Source: Pseudoscleropodium purum
Lineage: Eukaryota > Streptophyta > Bryopsida > Hypnales > Brachytheciaceae
DNA: 64,000 bases
Assembly: GCA_963969395.1 (NCBI GenBank)
Contig: OZ017798.1
Span: 9,602,173-9,666,172, forward strand
Direction of reading: 5' to 3'
How positions within the stretch are numbered: the stretch's first letter is position 1; each line of letters opens with the position of its first letter. The position numbers and the translations under genes are program-made. The notes beneath the pieces were generated by a model. It had not been told where the DNA came from. It saw only the letters and a list, made by a program, of their open reading frames with translations, and made no database searches. This document shows positions 26,336 to 37,686 of the stretch, piece by piece.

Positions 26336-26409
26336 GTCACAAACTCCCCCGCCCCTGACGCGGCGCAGCTCAGGACGTGCTCACATGCAGTTATTCTTCA
26401 AAACCTCGC
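26336..26409. other. GC-rich insertion about 40 bp past the UGT-C stop
   Basis: UGT-A has the flank cacccacaatgctgtgctg at this point. In UGT-C the same flank is interrupted after cacccacaa by about 74 bp beginning gtcacaaactcccccgcccc. It is much GC-richer than its surroundings. I do not see inverted termini, so it may be a transposon footprint or filler DNA. Confidence 0.5.
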
Positions 26410-26447
26410 ATGCTTTGCTGTTATTGAGCCCAGAATTGGATGCTCTT

Positions 26448-29400
26448 CTACGTGATTAATCCATCAAGAAACGAGTCCAGATGTGTGTTGGAGTAGGCGT
26501 ATTTTGCAGCTAGTTGCTTGAGCTCTGCTGCTCGAGTGCGGAAGATCACGCCTTCCGCCTGACACATGACCAAATGCACCGCCCTTTGGATCTCCTCTCT
26601 GCCCACAAAGCCCCTCCTCTCTTCGTGCAGCTCCGCCGCCACCTTCACCGTGTCAATGAGGTACCTGCGCCCACCCCTCCAAGAAGGTCAATTTCGGTAC
26701 ATTGGCACAAAGCACCAAAATTGTGATATTCACAAGCAGAAAGCTCACTCTAACTAGGACTTAAGCTTCAGAGATGCCCGTCTTGAAAAAGTGCCAACGT
26801 GATGAGTATATGCCAATATTATTAACATGGTGTTCAGTTGCTTGGTCAAACCAGTACACGCACACCTCTTTCACATCACATCATTCTTCCTCTCTCCAAA
26901 CCCTAAACTCACTGCTTTGTCAAAATTGATTTGCATACAAAAGAAATACTGAACTGGACAAGTGTGACAAGTGCGAACAGTTTGGCAATTGCGTGCATAC
27001 AAATGGTTCTAAACCACCTCCCACAAATTAAAAGCAACACTATTAATTATCACAGTGTTGCATCACGACATGTCGTCAAGTGGATTTTGGTTGCGATATT
27101 TAACAAGGTTTCGGTGTATCACTACTAACAATCTTAGGTTGCGCACGAAGTCATTTCAAATGGGATCCCAACATGTGTTCCCAACTTAACGTACATGTGG
27201 GAGTTCTCCACTCAGATCTGTAGACAACACGAGAGACATCCAGGGAACGTGCTATTCCTCAGGGACAGTGCACTTGGAGTAAATAAGACCAGAGAAGAGT
27301 GACCAGATTATATTATGAGAATGAAAACTAAACAAGAGATCGAGACTCTGCAGGCGTGAAAAGGAAGGGAACCTGGCAGTCATCCACTGCTCGAACTGCT
27401 GCGGCCAAGCAATGATCGGCACGCCACTTGTAACACTCTCCAGCACGGCGTTCCAGCCGCAGTGGGACAGGAATGCACCACAAGCTGGGTGTCGTAAGAT
27501 ATGAATCTGAGGAACCACCATAGTCACCACCTTGCCCTGCTTCCGTGTGCGTTCCTCGAACCCTGTCATCATCACCCATGTGCAAAACCAATTCACGTTC
27601 AGCAGAGAAACAGCTCCGACCTTCTTGAGATCAACATACATTTGGACTCTTCTTGTGCAAGGTCCCTATGGCGTGGGACACAGGAAAAGAGCAACAAACT
27701 TTCATCGAATAACATTCACAGTTCGGAGCAGATCGTGGATCAGAACCTGGAGGCAGCAACTCGGAGACAGGTGGGGCTGGAGGTTCATTCGGTTTCTTGG
27801 CAGGATTCTCGAAAGGAGTTCCTGCTGACCACAGAAAGGTTTGTTTGCTGGACTCCAAAGCAAAGGCAATCTCTTGAAACCGCTCCATCTCATTCTTTAC
27901 TAAAGTTCCAAACGCAATGTACAACACCGAGCGCGGGGGTTGTAAGTCCAACCATTGCATTAGAGCTCTATTTTCTTCACTAATTTCATTTGCAATGGCT
28001 CTAGCACCTAGAGAAGGGAAGTCATCTGGGAGAAGGAGAGGCCCGATTGGAATGACCTTGGGAACCTACAAGCACGACATCATATCTGTTCATTGTCTTG
28101 TTGCAATTAAGGAAGATCTAATTGGAATTGGGATGGAATAATATGTGTTTTCAAGTAAATAGAAGATAAGGCATGCACAAGTAGAAGTAGATGAAGAAAT
28201 GTACACTTTCAAAGTTCACACAAAAAGCACAACAAAACTTAGCATTTTTGAGGGCATGTACCTGCCATTCTGATGTTGCTTGCAAAAAAAGTTTGTCAAA
28301 GGCCACAAGGCAATCCTCTTCAAGTTCACGGAATGTGTTGACTAGAACCATAGGGGCCTCACGAGCTCGTCTTGACATTCGGAGGTAGAGATCATATGAG
28401 CCCATTTCAATATACTCCTCATCTTTGATATCCGACACCAAATCAGATGGGTGCAATGGAAACTTAAATCCAGGGATTGGAATTGGCACTGTTTTATTTT
28501 CTTGAGTGAGAGGTAATCTACCCTCTGCTATTAAATTCGGCACCTGCAAGTATTCATTGTGTGGAATAATCTTTAAAGTAAATTTTTCAATTGCCAACAT
28601 TTAAACAATTTCATATGAGGCTGATTAAGATGATTTCAAGTGTTAATACCTTCCTCCTCTTAACCTCACAACTCAATCTAGAAAAACAACAATATTGAAG
28701 CTATTGTTCTAAAAGTAGGTTATTGAATAGAAAAACAACTTGAATTGTAAAAAACTAATTATCAAATCAAGAAAATTAAATATTGTCAACTAAAATGGTT
28801 GCAGTCAAACAATAAGGTTTCATCCAGCCACATGGGATTTTTGAGAAGATGTCATTTGTTCTTGCTAAACCCACTGTGAATCCTCCCATTGTTGCATTGC
28901 AACCAGCTTCCTTCATTCTAATCTACTAAATGATGTACAGTGTCACCAAAGCTTGTCACCATCGATTTCATCAACCATTGGAATGGTCTGAAAGTATTCA
29001 CCATTTACATATTCCTCCGCAATCCAGTTCTGGCAAACCCAAAGAAAAGACTACCGAATCCATGTTTCATAGTTTCTGCAATTCGAGTTCTGTAGCAAGA
29101 GTGTTGCAAAGGTTGTCCTACGAGCTTGATCTAATAAGAGGAGATGACAAGTGCGGAGTGAGTGCATACGTACGTGGAGCATGAGCGACAGATTCGACGC
29201 AGGCTGAATGTGCAGTACGAACCGTGGAATCCCAAACTCCTTCGCCAATTCCTGCGTCCACCCCACCAGCATATCCGACACCACACAACACGGCTTCGGC
29301 TCCATCGCCATCAGCAACCCTAAATGCTTTCCAAACAAACCCACAAAAATCTTCTCCGTCGCCACCTCCCAGACCGTCTTCCGAAACCCTTGCAAAGTGC

Positions 29401-29647
29401 CATCGTCAATCCCATCCTCCACGGGGACGAGCTCGATGGAGTCGCCCGCAGCGAGGAGCCGCGGGGTCGTACGCCAGTAAAGCGCGTTGGACCACACCTG
29501 GCGGACGTGGTGGGCAGAGCTGAGGATGGTCACTTTGATGGAGAGAGAGGCGAGGCGGAAGGCGAAGTCGAACATGGGGAGGGAGTGGCTGGGAATGAAC
29601 ATGGGGACGAGGACGATGTGCGCGCGGTACTTCGGGGCGTGGTCCAT
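26448..29647 (-). CDS. UDP-glycosyltransferase family 1, copy C, five exons
   Basis: The third tandem GT1 gene has exons 29174-29647, 28262-28543, 27747-28065, 27373-27562 and 26448-26664. They total 1,482 nt, or 493 aa, with an open frame throughout. The start is the Met of MDHAPKYRAH; an in-frame Met five codons upstream (MLAAA) is possible. Catalytic His (PSHSLPM) and Asp (VVSDMLVGW) are present. The PSPG box keeps FLSHCGWNAVLES and GVPIIAWPQQFEQ but opens with Val in place of Trp. Intron 3 is only 184 bp, against about 725-740 bp in copies A and B, so a block was gained in A/B or lost here. It probably has the same type of activity as copy A. The acceptor is unknown. Confidence 0.9.
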
Positions 29648-29835
29648 CGCTGCAGCTAACAAATGTGAATGGAGCTCTCGCTAGTTGTGGGGATGCACTG
29701 CGTTCGGGGAGCTGGAGTAGTTGCGAAATTGAGGGATTAGATGGAATTGGGAGAGCTCACAGTATTGGAGAGTGGGTCACTAGCTTTGATTTTGTTGGAC
29801 AACGCAGAGAGCTGGTTTGGGGGTTCGGAAGAAGG

Positions 29836-30008
29836 ATGCGCAGGATCGAGAGAAGAGAAGGTTGCACAGGATCAAGGGAAGACAAAACTGCGCAGGTTCA
29901 AGAGAATAGAAGGTTGCACAGGATCAAGGGAAGACAAAGCTGCGCAGGATCGAGAGAAGAGAAGATTGCACAGGATCGAGGAAAGAGAAGACTGCGCAGG
30001 ATCAAGAG
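29836..30008. repeat. Minisatellite upstream of UGT-C: six and a half 26-bp units
   Basis: The array begins 189 bp upstream of the UGT-C ATG and follows the same alternating ctgcgcagg / ttgcacagg pattern as at UGT-B. The preserved position and varying copy number across A, B and C (5, 16, 6.5) show expansion and contraction after duplication. Confidence 0.92.
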
Positions 30009-32199
30009 TGATGATGTAGAAATCTCCGAGTGCCGGCATAACATACAGCAGCCTTCGGTCCCACTGCGGCACTGCCTTTCCCTCTATCATGCACCCTGTT
30101 CATCACATTGAGCCTCCACTTGGCCTCCACTTGGCCTCCACTTGTGCACTAATGGAGTACAGTTGGGTGTGATATTCCACACCATCTACTTTAGGGCCAA
30201 GGTAGTGAGAGTGCATGCTTATGGAATGTTAACCCCTAAGCAGCCATGCCATGATTGTTGAAATCCACTAATTTCAAATCATTGTCCAAAAATATTGGCA
30301 CTTCGTCTATAAAAATGGGATTTGGAATATTTCACCGTTGAATTCTACAAAGGAATGGGGTCCAGAGGTGCGGTGAGAATTTGGAAAAGGGTAGTCAGAC
30401 CGACTAGATCATAAGATTATAGTGGTCAAAAATAGGGTGTTGAAAATGGTCAAAATTGACATTTCAAAGGTTTTTGTGCTTTGAAAACTATATATTATTG
30501 TACTTTGCAATTTTTCACGAGTCCCCATTTTTTCTTTCTAGGTAAACCTATAGAGGTCTAGGTCAAGTTTCTTCAAATTAAATTTTGAAAGGCCAAATTG
30601 GGGTTGTGGGAAGCTCAAAGGTTAAGATAAATGTTTACCAACACTTGATCATTTAAGTAATTTTGGAGTAGATCATGAGTAGTATAAGGTGGTGGAAATT
30701 TTTCACATGTAAGAAGATAAGAAATATGGAGATAGCAAAATTTTCAGAATTTTATTCCTAAAATTGAAATCATTATAAATTTCAAGAGCCAAAAAATACA
30801 CTTCACTAGTAGCCAATGTTTAAAGTCTTCAAATTCCAATCATAAGTGAATTACTTTCTTACTCACTACTTTCTACTTTCTTACTCACTACTTTGGGATA
30901 TGTATTATAACATTATTAGTACCAACATTGAAAAAGACCAAAAAATACATTCCAAGCTTTAGTTAGAAATTTGTTCCAATCTTAATTGGAAATAGTTGCA
31001 CCTTTCAGGTTGGGTATTGGATGTGGTTGACAATTGGTGCTTTTACCTTATATGGGTTGAAATTAGGCTTGGGATTGACACTAACTATACAATCAAATTG
31101 CAAATTAGAGGTTGGAAGATGATGTGGGCACCCCCTAAATTGCCACTATTTATTATTGTCCCTAGTTACCATTACCATATCTACTTATTGGCTAGTAAAT
31201 TGAAAGGATGTTCCAACGTACTAGAAAATATGGCATTTTGATATTGTACGTAAAAGTTATGAAGAAAAAGGTTTTTTTGGTAGAATTTCTAGAATCATGT
31301 CTTCTATATGGACATATTGATTTTGGAGATGTAAGTGATGGAGGTGGTTTGGATCAATGGCACATTCATTAGAGAAAATGTGAAGTCTCTAGAGGGCCGT
31401 TTGATTCTAACAAATAGTACAAATAAAGCATAAATAAATAAAATAAAATATTAATAAATACAAATATAAATGTATGTTCCATTCGATTCCTTCAAGTGCC
31501 AAAACGGATTGCAATTTTTTATTTTTTATTTTATTTCAAAAAATAAAAATAAAAATATTTCCTATATTTGTACTATTGGTTGAAAGTTAAACTGCCACTT
31601 TAGATGGTCTTTAATCCTTAAACAACACATTCTATTCCAAGGAGGCTAAGAATCTTCAAGAAATTAAACTCTTCCAATACTCAACTATATGTGAACTTCC
31701 TTAGTATCATCACTTTCTTTATCTTCACAAGATACATCTATCAATCTAAGTCTTGGGTTTTGAATCACAATTTGAACTTCTAATTTTTGCATTAATGCAT
31801 TGAAAAGTTTAATGAAATTTTGAATCGTGGTTTTGAAGTTGCCCATGACTTTGAAGAGGATAGAAACTCATGAAGTCATCATTGATCAGGATTTAGAACA
31901 AGTTATACAATATTAATGCCCATTTAAGAAAGATTCTAAAATCCAAGTTTAGGCAACCCTTCCAAGACTTCAAATGTCCCTTAAGGATTAAAGTGACCAT
32001 TTATCAATTGTCTTTTATGATCTAAGAAACTAAAATACAAATCATTGTTTGCCAAGGTTAGAAAAAAATAAGTGACAAAAGTGCAAGTATCTCTAGCCAA
32101 ATAAATATGTATGACTTTAGTGGATGTCTTTTATATAATCTTTAATACAAAATTTTATTTGATTATTATATAAATTCCTACATGACAATCTTAGAATGC

Positions 32200-33640
32200 T
32201 ACTACTCTTCAATATCTACAAGTTACAATTTCACTAGGCATAAAAATGAATCATTAAATGAGATTTCAGCCTCTGAGAGGGCTCTGAGTTTCCCTACACT
32301 CAACTGGGTTCCCATTGCCCTACAACAACTATGTGACGTGGCATGGTGTCTGCCATGTAACTTTTTTATCTTAATTTTTTTCAACTTTTTTTTGCATTTT
32401 AAAATAAAAAATAAAATAAAAAATTTGATAGCGGCCATTCCCAGATTGCTCAGAAAACAACATCGAGAATAGGTCCAAACGGCCCTCCAGACCTCCCAAA
32501 ATATTAGATGAGATTTAGCCCTTGGGAAGGTTGTAAGTTCCCTTGCATATATTTGTGTTCCCAAACTCGATGCATTGCCCAACAACAGCTACATGACATG
32601 GCATAGCAATTGCCACATCATTTTTTTTTAAATTAAAAAGAAATTCAACTTTTTTTTCCATTTTAAAATTAAATTTTTTTTTGATAGCGGCCGTTTCCAA
32701 ATTGCTAGAGGAAAAGGCCTAGATGGCCCTCCAGACCCCAGCCCAAAAATACATCTAATGAACATCTAATGTCTAAAGGCTGATGAGCCCCAATATGCCA
32801 CTATTGTTTTCAACACATGTTTCATTTTTATTTACCTACATAACTTTTAAACTTTTGAACCATTATGCACCATTGCTATATTTCTCTTTGTGGATAGAAA
32901 TAATAAATGATACAAAGGCAACCAACAATTTATTATTCAACTTCATTTTTATATTCTACACATTTGCAATTGTTGGTATTGAACTAGCATGCATTTACAA
33001 TTCATCTAATTGTGATGTAAGAATTGTCCATGATCGACTAATCTATTTGCATTACTATATAATATACAATTTCAATGCATTTATTAGTCAAATTTTTAAC
33101 CAGATAAGGATTATAGTCTACCTTTTATAAATAGGGATGGTTTTAAGAGCCTAGTGGTTTACAAACCATCAACTTAATTGTAGGTAGAAGGTCACAACAA
33201 GTCCTCATGCATTGGGACAATTGATTTTCAAAGTATATTGTATGGATATTAATGAACAAACACTTGCCATATTTTCAAACACATTCTATTGTTTGATGAA
33301 TAAGAAAAAATGTCTTGTCAATAGTGAAAATAAGTCTTATTGAACTATCTTGTGAAAGACAAAGGTGTTTTCTCATAATGGCTACAAACCTATGTGAATC
33401 CAAAATGAGAGAGTTCACAATTTTTCTACAAATCTTGATATTCTTGTTGTATCTAGGAGCCAACTCCATTAGTATTCAACATTTTCAAAATAGTCAAATA
33501 TAGATAGAAATCATAATTTAAGAAACTAGTCCTAAGTTGTATATGGTTGATCATTGGTATGTGCATGATATAAATAAACAAGTGGACAATTTATTAGCTT
33601 TGGAAGGTGAGGAGGCTTTGCATCAACACAAGCTATTGTA
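32200..33640. repeat. Dispersed non-coding repeat R, copy 2 (interrupted)
   Basis: This is collinear with 22640-23945 except for a 520-bp insertion at 32252-32771. It also matches 47590-48410, including its last part (tactttgcatcaaca type sequence near 33620 and 48390). Confidence 0.6.
32252..32771. mobile_element. Dimeric 250-bp insertion of unknown type
   Basis: Two head-to-tail units begin at about 32260 and 32510. Each has a GC-richer head (gcattgcc-type, caacaacta or caacagcta, catggcat), a poly-T/A middle, and a tail with gatagcggcc and ggccctccagac. The insertion interrupts a repeat that is continuous at the matching place near 22696 (gaat joined to tctaaagg). I found no clear terminal inverted repeats, so the element class is open. 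Confidence 0.55.
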
Positions 33641-35350
33641 AGAAAGTTTGAGTAGCTACCTTATTTGAAAATTGAGCCACTTTCAAGAATAAAAAATGAA
33701 ATTAGTTACTATTTTCTTGCTCTATATTACTAGTACTATAGGAACAGAGCCTCTAATCCCCGTAGTTGCTTGGTCTATCACAATTGCAACACCACATTAA
33801 ACTAGAGGAACAAAACCTTGACAAAAATAAGCACCAAAAGAAATTACTCTAATTGCCTATAGGAAAATGTATAAGGTCTCAATTGATGGAAAGTCATAAC
33901 CTTGATTATCACAAACCTTTGATTGCATGCAAATTAGCTCATGAATTGAAAAGAGAGGTGATGATGAAGCTCAATAAGTTATAGGAGCTTCATCCACGCC
34001 TCCTTTTTGTACTCAAGAAGTACCTTCTATAACATGACATTGTTAACCAATCAAGCAGCCCTCTCTCATTTCCCAAATGCAAGTAAGGTGGTGTGCCTCT
34101 ACTTGATTGGCCAAGTTTTTCATTATGAGGTCCACATGCAAGGAGAAGTTTATTGTAGGTGACAATTTAAGAGTTACATACCTTTCAATTGATATAAAGC
34201 AAAGTGCATAAGGAGATAATGGCAATGTAGTTTGAGACGTAAAAGTGGAGATATAAAGAAGAGAAGAACCACATTTGATGATAATGTGGTTCTCATCCTT
34301 TTGTTGGTCAAGAGTAGATATCCCTGACCAAATTGTTAAACAATACTTTATGGTCAATCTTGAGCATGCAGCATTGATAACTAATTGAGTTTTGGAGAGA
34401 GCTTGACAAGCCAAGGAACTATTGAATTGTAACTCCCTCCATTGTCTTTGGACTTTTCCTTCACCTATAAGGTAGTCTGCTCTTAAAGCAACCATTTAAA
34501 AGTTGATTGCCTCTATGGGGAAGCTAAACTCCTTGAAAAAGAATTCAAAATTTTTTAATAGGAAGTACAATGGAATTGGCATCTAATCCAAGTTGCTTCA
34601 TATGTTTTGAATCTTCATAAAAGTAGTTTCAAATTTTTGAAGTTGAAACACACTAATCACTAAAAGCAACCACCTCTTGAAATGTATGTGCATGGGACAT
34701 TGAAGAAAGCAAAATGTACCTCTTTGTCATGGTTGCTTTTAGAGCATGGACGCTTTTAAAGCAGACTACCTGTAGATTTTAGAAAGATATTTGAGGAGAT
34801 TTTGCTGAGTGTTTCAAACCTGGAGCGTAGTTGTAAAATAATTACAACATGTGTCGCTTATAAAGCTCAGTAATTATGTAATATTTTCCATACGCAATAA
34901 AGCTTTTGATATGAGTGACCTGGAAAAAAAAAGGAGAGTGGTAAGAGTAGTATGAGGAAAATACTACGATGGAGGATTCATTTGAAATTTGAGGGAAAAT
35001 AATAGTACTAGGGTGATTTTGAGCCTCCGGAGGGAAGAGCTCTGGACATGAGTCTCATTAGAACCTGCGAGTCAGATCCTGACCTGATTGTGCTCATTAG
35101 AACCTGTATTTGAAGTCATGGAGCACGCCAGGTTGCATCGAGGTTGTAATTGGCACGCTGCGTTACATGGAAGCTTAGACCTACAAGTGTTAGTGGCAGA
35201 GAGTGGACTGGAGCGGTTTCACAAATAATATGCTTCATGCATCTCATTGCACAAGCCGAAAAAAGCTTCAGATCAATTGGTAGTATCGACAATTCTAGGC
35301 CTCTAAATGTTTCGCAGAATTATGCTCCACAAATGCTCTTGCCAAGTTGT

Positions 35351-36505
35351 GAACCCAGGAGCAACGATTTGCACTTGAGCTTATTGACGTCTGGCCTCAG
35401 CTGGTGATGAAGTTCAATTCCAAGAACTTGACTCTGGCATTAAACGCTGAGCATTTCGGACACGCAGGAGAAAGTGATGAAAGACAGGCTCACCAAACGA
35501 GAATTTTAGTCACGTACGGCACGACCCTTGCTACAAGGACATGACCAAGCTAGAGAAGCAGGAGTCAAGTCTCTCTAATGCGGACCACCATAGAAATCAA
35601 AGAGTTTTGGCTAACTGACACTGCGAGTGTTGTAAAGCGACATGAAGAGCAACGGAGAAGGCAATTAATTTCGAACATTTCGTAGAACTCTCCGAACCCC
35701 CACAAACCAGTGCCTTGTCGAAGACGACACTTCTAACTATTCATACTGGATGATTTCATTTTACTTTGTTGTGATGAGATTTGGTCTTCAGAATCTGAAG
35801 TTCTTGAATTGAATACAAAACATTCATCAGTGAATTGAGTTTTCGCAAATTTTAGGCGTTGATTGTACTTTGGGCCAACGAAGAAGCTAGCTTGGAGACG
35901 ACACAAAGCAACGACGATGAGGGAGATGAGGTGCAATGACGATGAGGGAAATGAAGTACGACGCCCAAGTCGCCATGAAAGAAAGGGTGCAAAAGGCCGG
36001 CTGCCGCAGTAATAGAAGTGGTGCCCACCAAATCAATATAATCACTCAGAGGCTCTTGGAGTAGAAGGGACTCCAGTAGACGGAAGGTCCTGTGCATGAA
36101 TACCTCGATAAAGTTTCCAAGTAAGGTTACCGACTATTTCTGTTCTGTGACAAACCGTGAAAGCGGCTCCTGACTTATTAGTTACACACACTGTCAGGTG
36201 TTTGTTTACAATCCATGAATCACTGCCCGTAAGGACAATGAGATCTGGAAATAAGTTTGATGTTTGCAGATAAAAAGCAATCCAACGGAAACTGATGTTG
36301 CGGGAAAAGATGAGCGGGGCGCAGAATTTCAATATCCTAAACTGGACAGAGAATCCTCCTGGTCAGGGATTACCGTCATGGCCAGAGAAACCGACCCCTG
36401 CCCCTCCACCTTTTCCAAAGTCTGATTTGCATATCAACAGCTCAATAGGAGCTCACTCACGTGCTCGTCTCTTTGGCCCGTTCAGCGTGATTGACTCTCA
36501 GTAAA
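35351..36505 (+). pseudogene. Decayed plus-strand gene of ISG12 unit 1, family unknown
   Basis: Coding-like blocks shared by all three units follow acceptor-like sites. Block 1 (35359-35544) contains RFALELIDVWPQLVMKFNS and NAEHFGHAGESDERQ. Block 2 lies around 35580-35640. Block 3 starts at 35856 with LIVLWANEEA. Here an internal duplication of about 30 bp (acgatgaggga-type) breaks block 3. A last block (36308-36505) could encode a proline-rich tail, NFNILNWTENPPGQGLPSWP. The LI-x-x-W, MREM and GYRSN spacing best seen in units 2 and 3 weakly recalls a Myb/SANT or trihelix helix set; this is only a guess. No single unit has a continuous frame. Confidence 0.4.
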
Positions 36506-36955
36506 TCAGACTCGGGTTCCGGAAGCTAGCACGGCACTCTTCAGGTTAGATTGGACACAGACATACCACCTGTAATGACTTGACGTTTTAACTTGGTTTC
36601 GCGTTCGGTCAAGAACGATCACTGGTACTGCTCAGCACTTTCCAATTCGAGGAAAACACCAAGTTCTGAAGGTTATGACATCCAAAATTGAATGAGCTCA
36701 AGAAGAATGCACTTTCAACTGTAAAGGAATAAGTTAAATAGCTGCATAGATTTATTACAAATTTTGAGCTTATCAGGTCAGACCGATAAGATCCTTTCAG
36801 ACAAAAAACCATAATGAAGGTATCAAGCAAATAGATAACTGCCTAGCGATTCAGCTTTGGCAAGGTATTTAATTTCTACCCCACACAGGAAACTTCTCTT
36901 TTTCTTTTCCTGAAGTCTTACTCTGCAACTAGCTCATCAATTGATATTGCACACA

Positions 36956-37026
36956 AAGAAACTGTTCTTTTCTTCTCTGAAAGAAAACTAAGAGTATCCT
37001 TTAAGAGAAGAAAAGAACAGTTTCTT
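36956..37026. repeat. Perfect 23-bp hairpin in the 3' region of ISG12-1
   Basis: The arms at 36956-36978 and 37004-37026 are exact reverse complements, with a 25-nt loop. They lie about 220-290 nt downstream of the ISG12-1 stop codon, probably in the 3' UTR. Unit 2 keeps the structure with two mismatches. Unit 3 has lost one arm and the loop. Confidence 0.85.
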
Positions 37027-37246
37027 CTATGCAAAATCAGCTTAACTTGCTCTCTTGCAGATAAACCAAAAAGTGCTTCACAAGCAAGACAGTATGTGAG
37101 ACAAACTCTACCGCCGAAGTCGACCGAAGTCTTCCTTCCTACTCTAAAACACATTTGGGGCATCAGAATATATAGCCGGCAATGATCAAGCACGTGGAGG
37201 CTCAAATGAGATGTACGATTCTTGATGCGTTAACATCTCAGAGAGC

Positions 37247-37546
37247 TTAGAACCAAGCTTTCCAAAGAAAAGCTCCCACTCCCGCAACTGCTCCCACGGC
37301 CAACAAGACTGGAAATATAAGAGCTAGTATGTCGCCACTCATACCCGCTGCTTGGAGTGCAGAGTAAAACGACCCAGCTGGTACGCCTCTTCCATTGGCG
37401 ATGGCGATGCTGCTCATCCATGCAGCGGCGAGAGAACCCGCTGCAACTCCATTCGTTGTAAAGCCGGCGGCTTTCAAGGCCAATATTAATACTCCAGCAG
37501 TTGATGCCACCACAGCAAGTACCACTCGGACTGCGAAAGGCGCCAT
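37247..37546 (-). CDS. ISG12 / IFI6-IFI27-like small membrane protein, copy 1
   Basis: A 99-residue, Gly/Ala-rich, strongly hydrophobic protein starts MAPFAVRVVLAV. The central signature AAGSLAAAWMSSIAIANG, followed by RGVPAGSFYSALQAAG, matches the interferon-induced 6-16/27 (ISG12) family, whose usual length is about 100-120 residues. Two or three membrane-spanning stretches are apparent (about residues 5-28, 30-52 and 70-96), ending in FLWKAWF. In animals, relatives sit in mitochondrial or ER membranes and affect apoptosis; a plant role is unknown. Compared with copy 2, this copy has GVAAGS for GPAAGS and NGRG for NGGG. It is a single exon as seen. A TATA-like site lies about 135 nt upstream. 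Confidence 0.8.
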   Translation of the reverse strand: MAPFAVRVVLAVVASTAGVLILALKAAGFTTNGVAAGSLAAAWMSSIAIANGRGVPAGSFYSALQAAGMSGDILALIFPVLLAVGAVAGVGAFLWKAWF

Positions 37547-37679
37547 CGCTCGAACAAGATGATCATGAACTGCAAATAGATGAATACGTACGAAACACCG
37601 TAAAATCAGATGGCGAATTCACAACAAGTCGATTGTCACAACGCTCGCTGTCACAATCAGTTTGGAGCGATGGGCCGCT

Positions 37680-37686
37680 GTTATAT
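37680..37686 (-). promoter_or_regulatory. TATA-like box of ISG12-1
   Basis: On the minus strand the site reads atataac, about 135 nt upstream of the start codon. A conserved block (gagcgatgggccgctg on the plus strand) abuts it and recurs at the other two copies, so this is probably the core promoter. Confidence 0.5.

Larger units (their letters stand above)
21000..26447. other. Intergenic between UGT-B and UGT-C, AT-rich, no gene seen
   Basis: Much of 21.2-23.95 kb is collinear with 30.2-33.3 kb upstream of UGT-C, so the duplicated block reaches well beyond the genes. The region 25.57-26.0 kb is somewhat less AT-rich but has no recognisable domain. A 27-bp tandem repeat and a short GC-rich insertion near UGT-C are listed separately. 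Confidence 0.5.
30009..35350. other. Intergenic between UGT-C and the ISG12 cluster
   Basis: This is AT-rich non-coding DNA. The stretch 30.2-33.6 kb is collinear with 21.2-23.95 kb. A 150-codon minus-strand open frame (34043-34495) is long for this composition, but I recognise nothing in it and it has no paralogue in the window. The first ISG12 unit starts near 35012, at gattttgagcc. Confidence 0.45.

Noticed and set aside
32223..32585. A 120-codon frame on the minus strand
   Set aside because: It falls within the dimeric 250-bp insertion and crosses low-complexity A/T runs. There is no sign of a real protein.
34043..34495. A 150-codon minus-strand open frame
   Set aside because: It has no domain, no paralogue in the window and no splice context. 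Its length is notable but not enough to call a gene.
36918..37205. A 95-residue open frame just downstream of ISG12-1, with a 102-residue counterpart at 40495-40803
   Set aside because: Of the differences I can see between the two copies in the shared part, three change amino acids and about one is silent, so no selection on the protein is apparent. It is more likely the ISG12 3' UTR.
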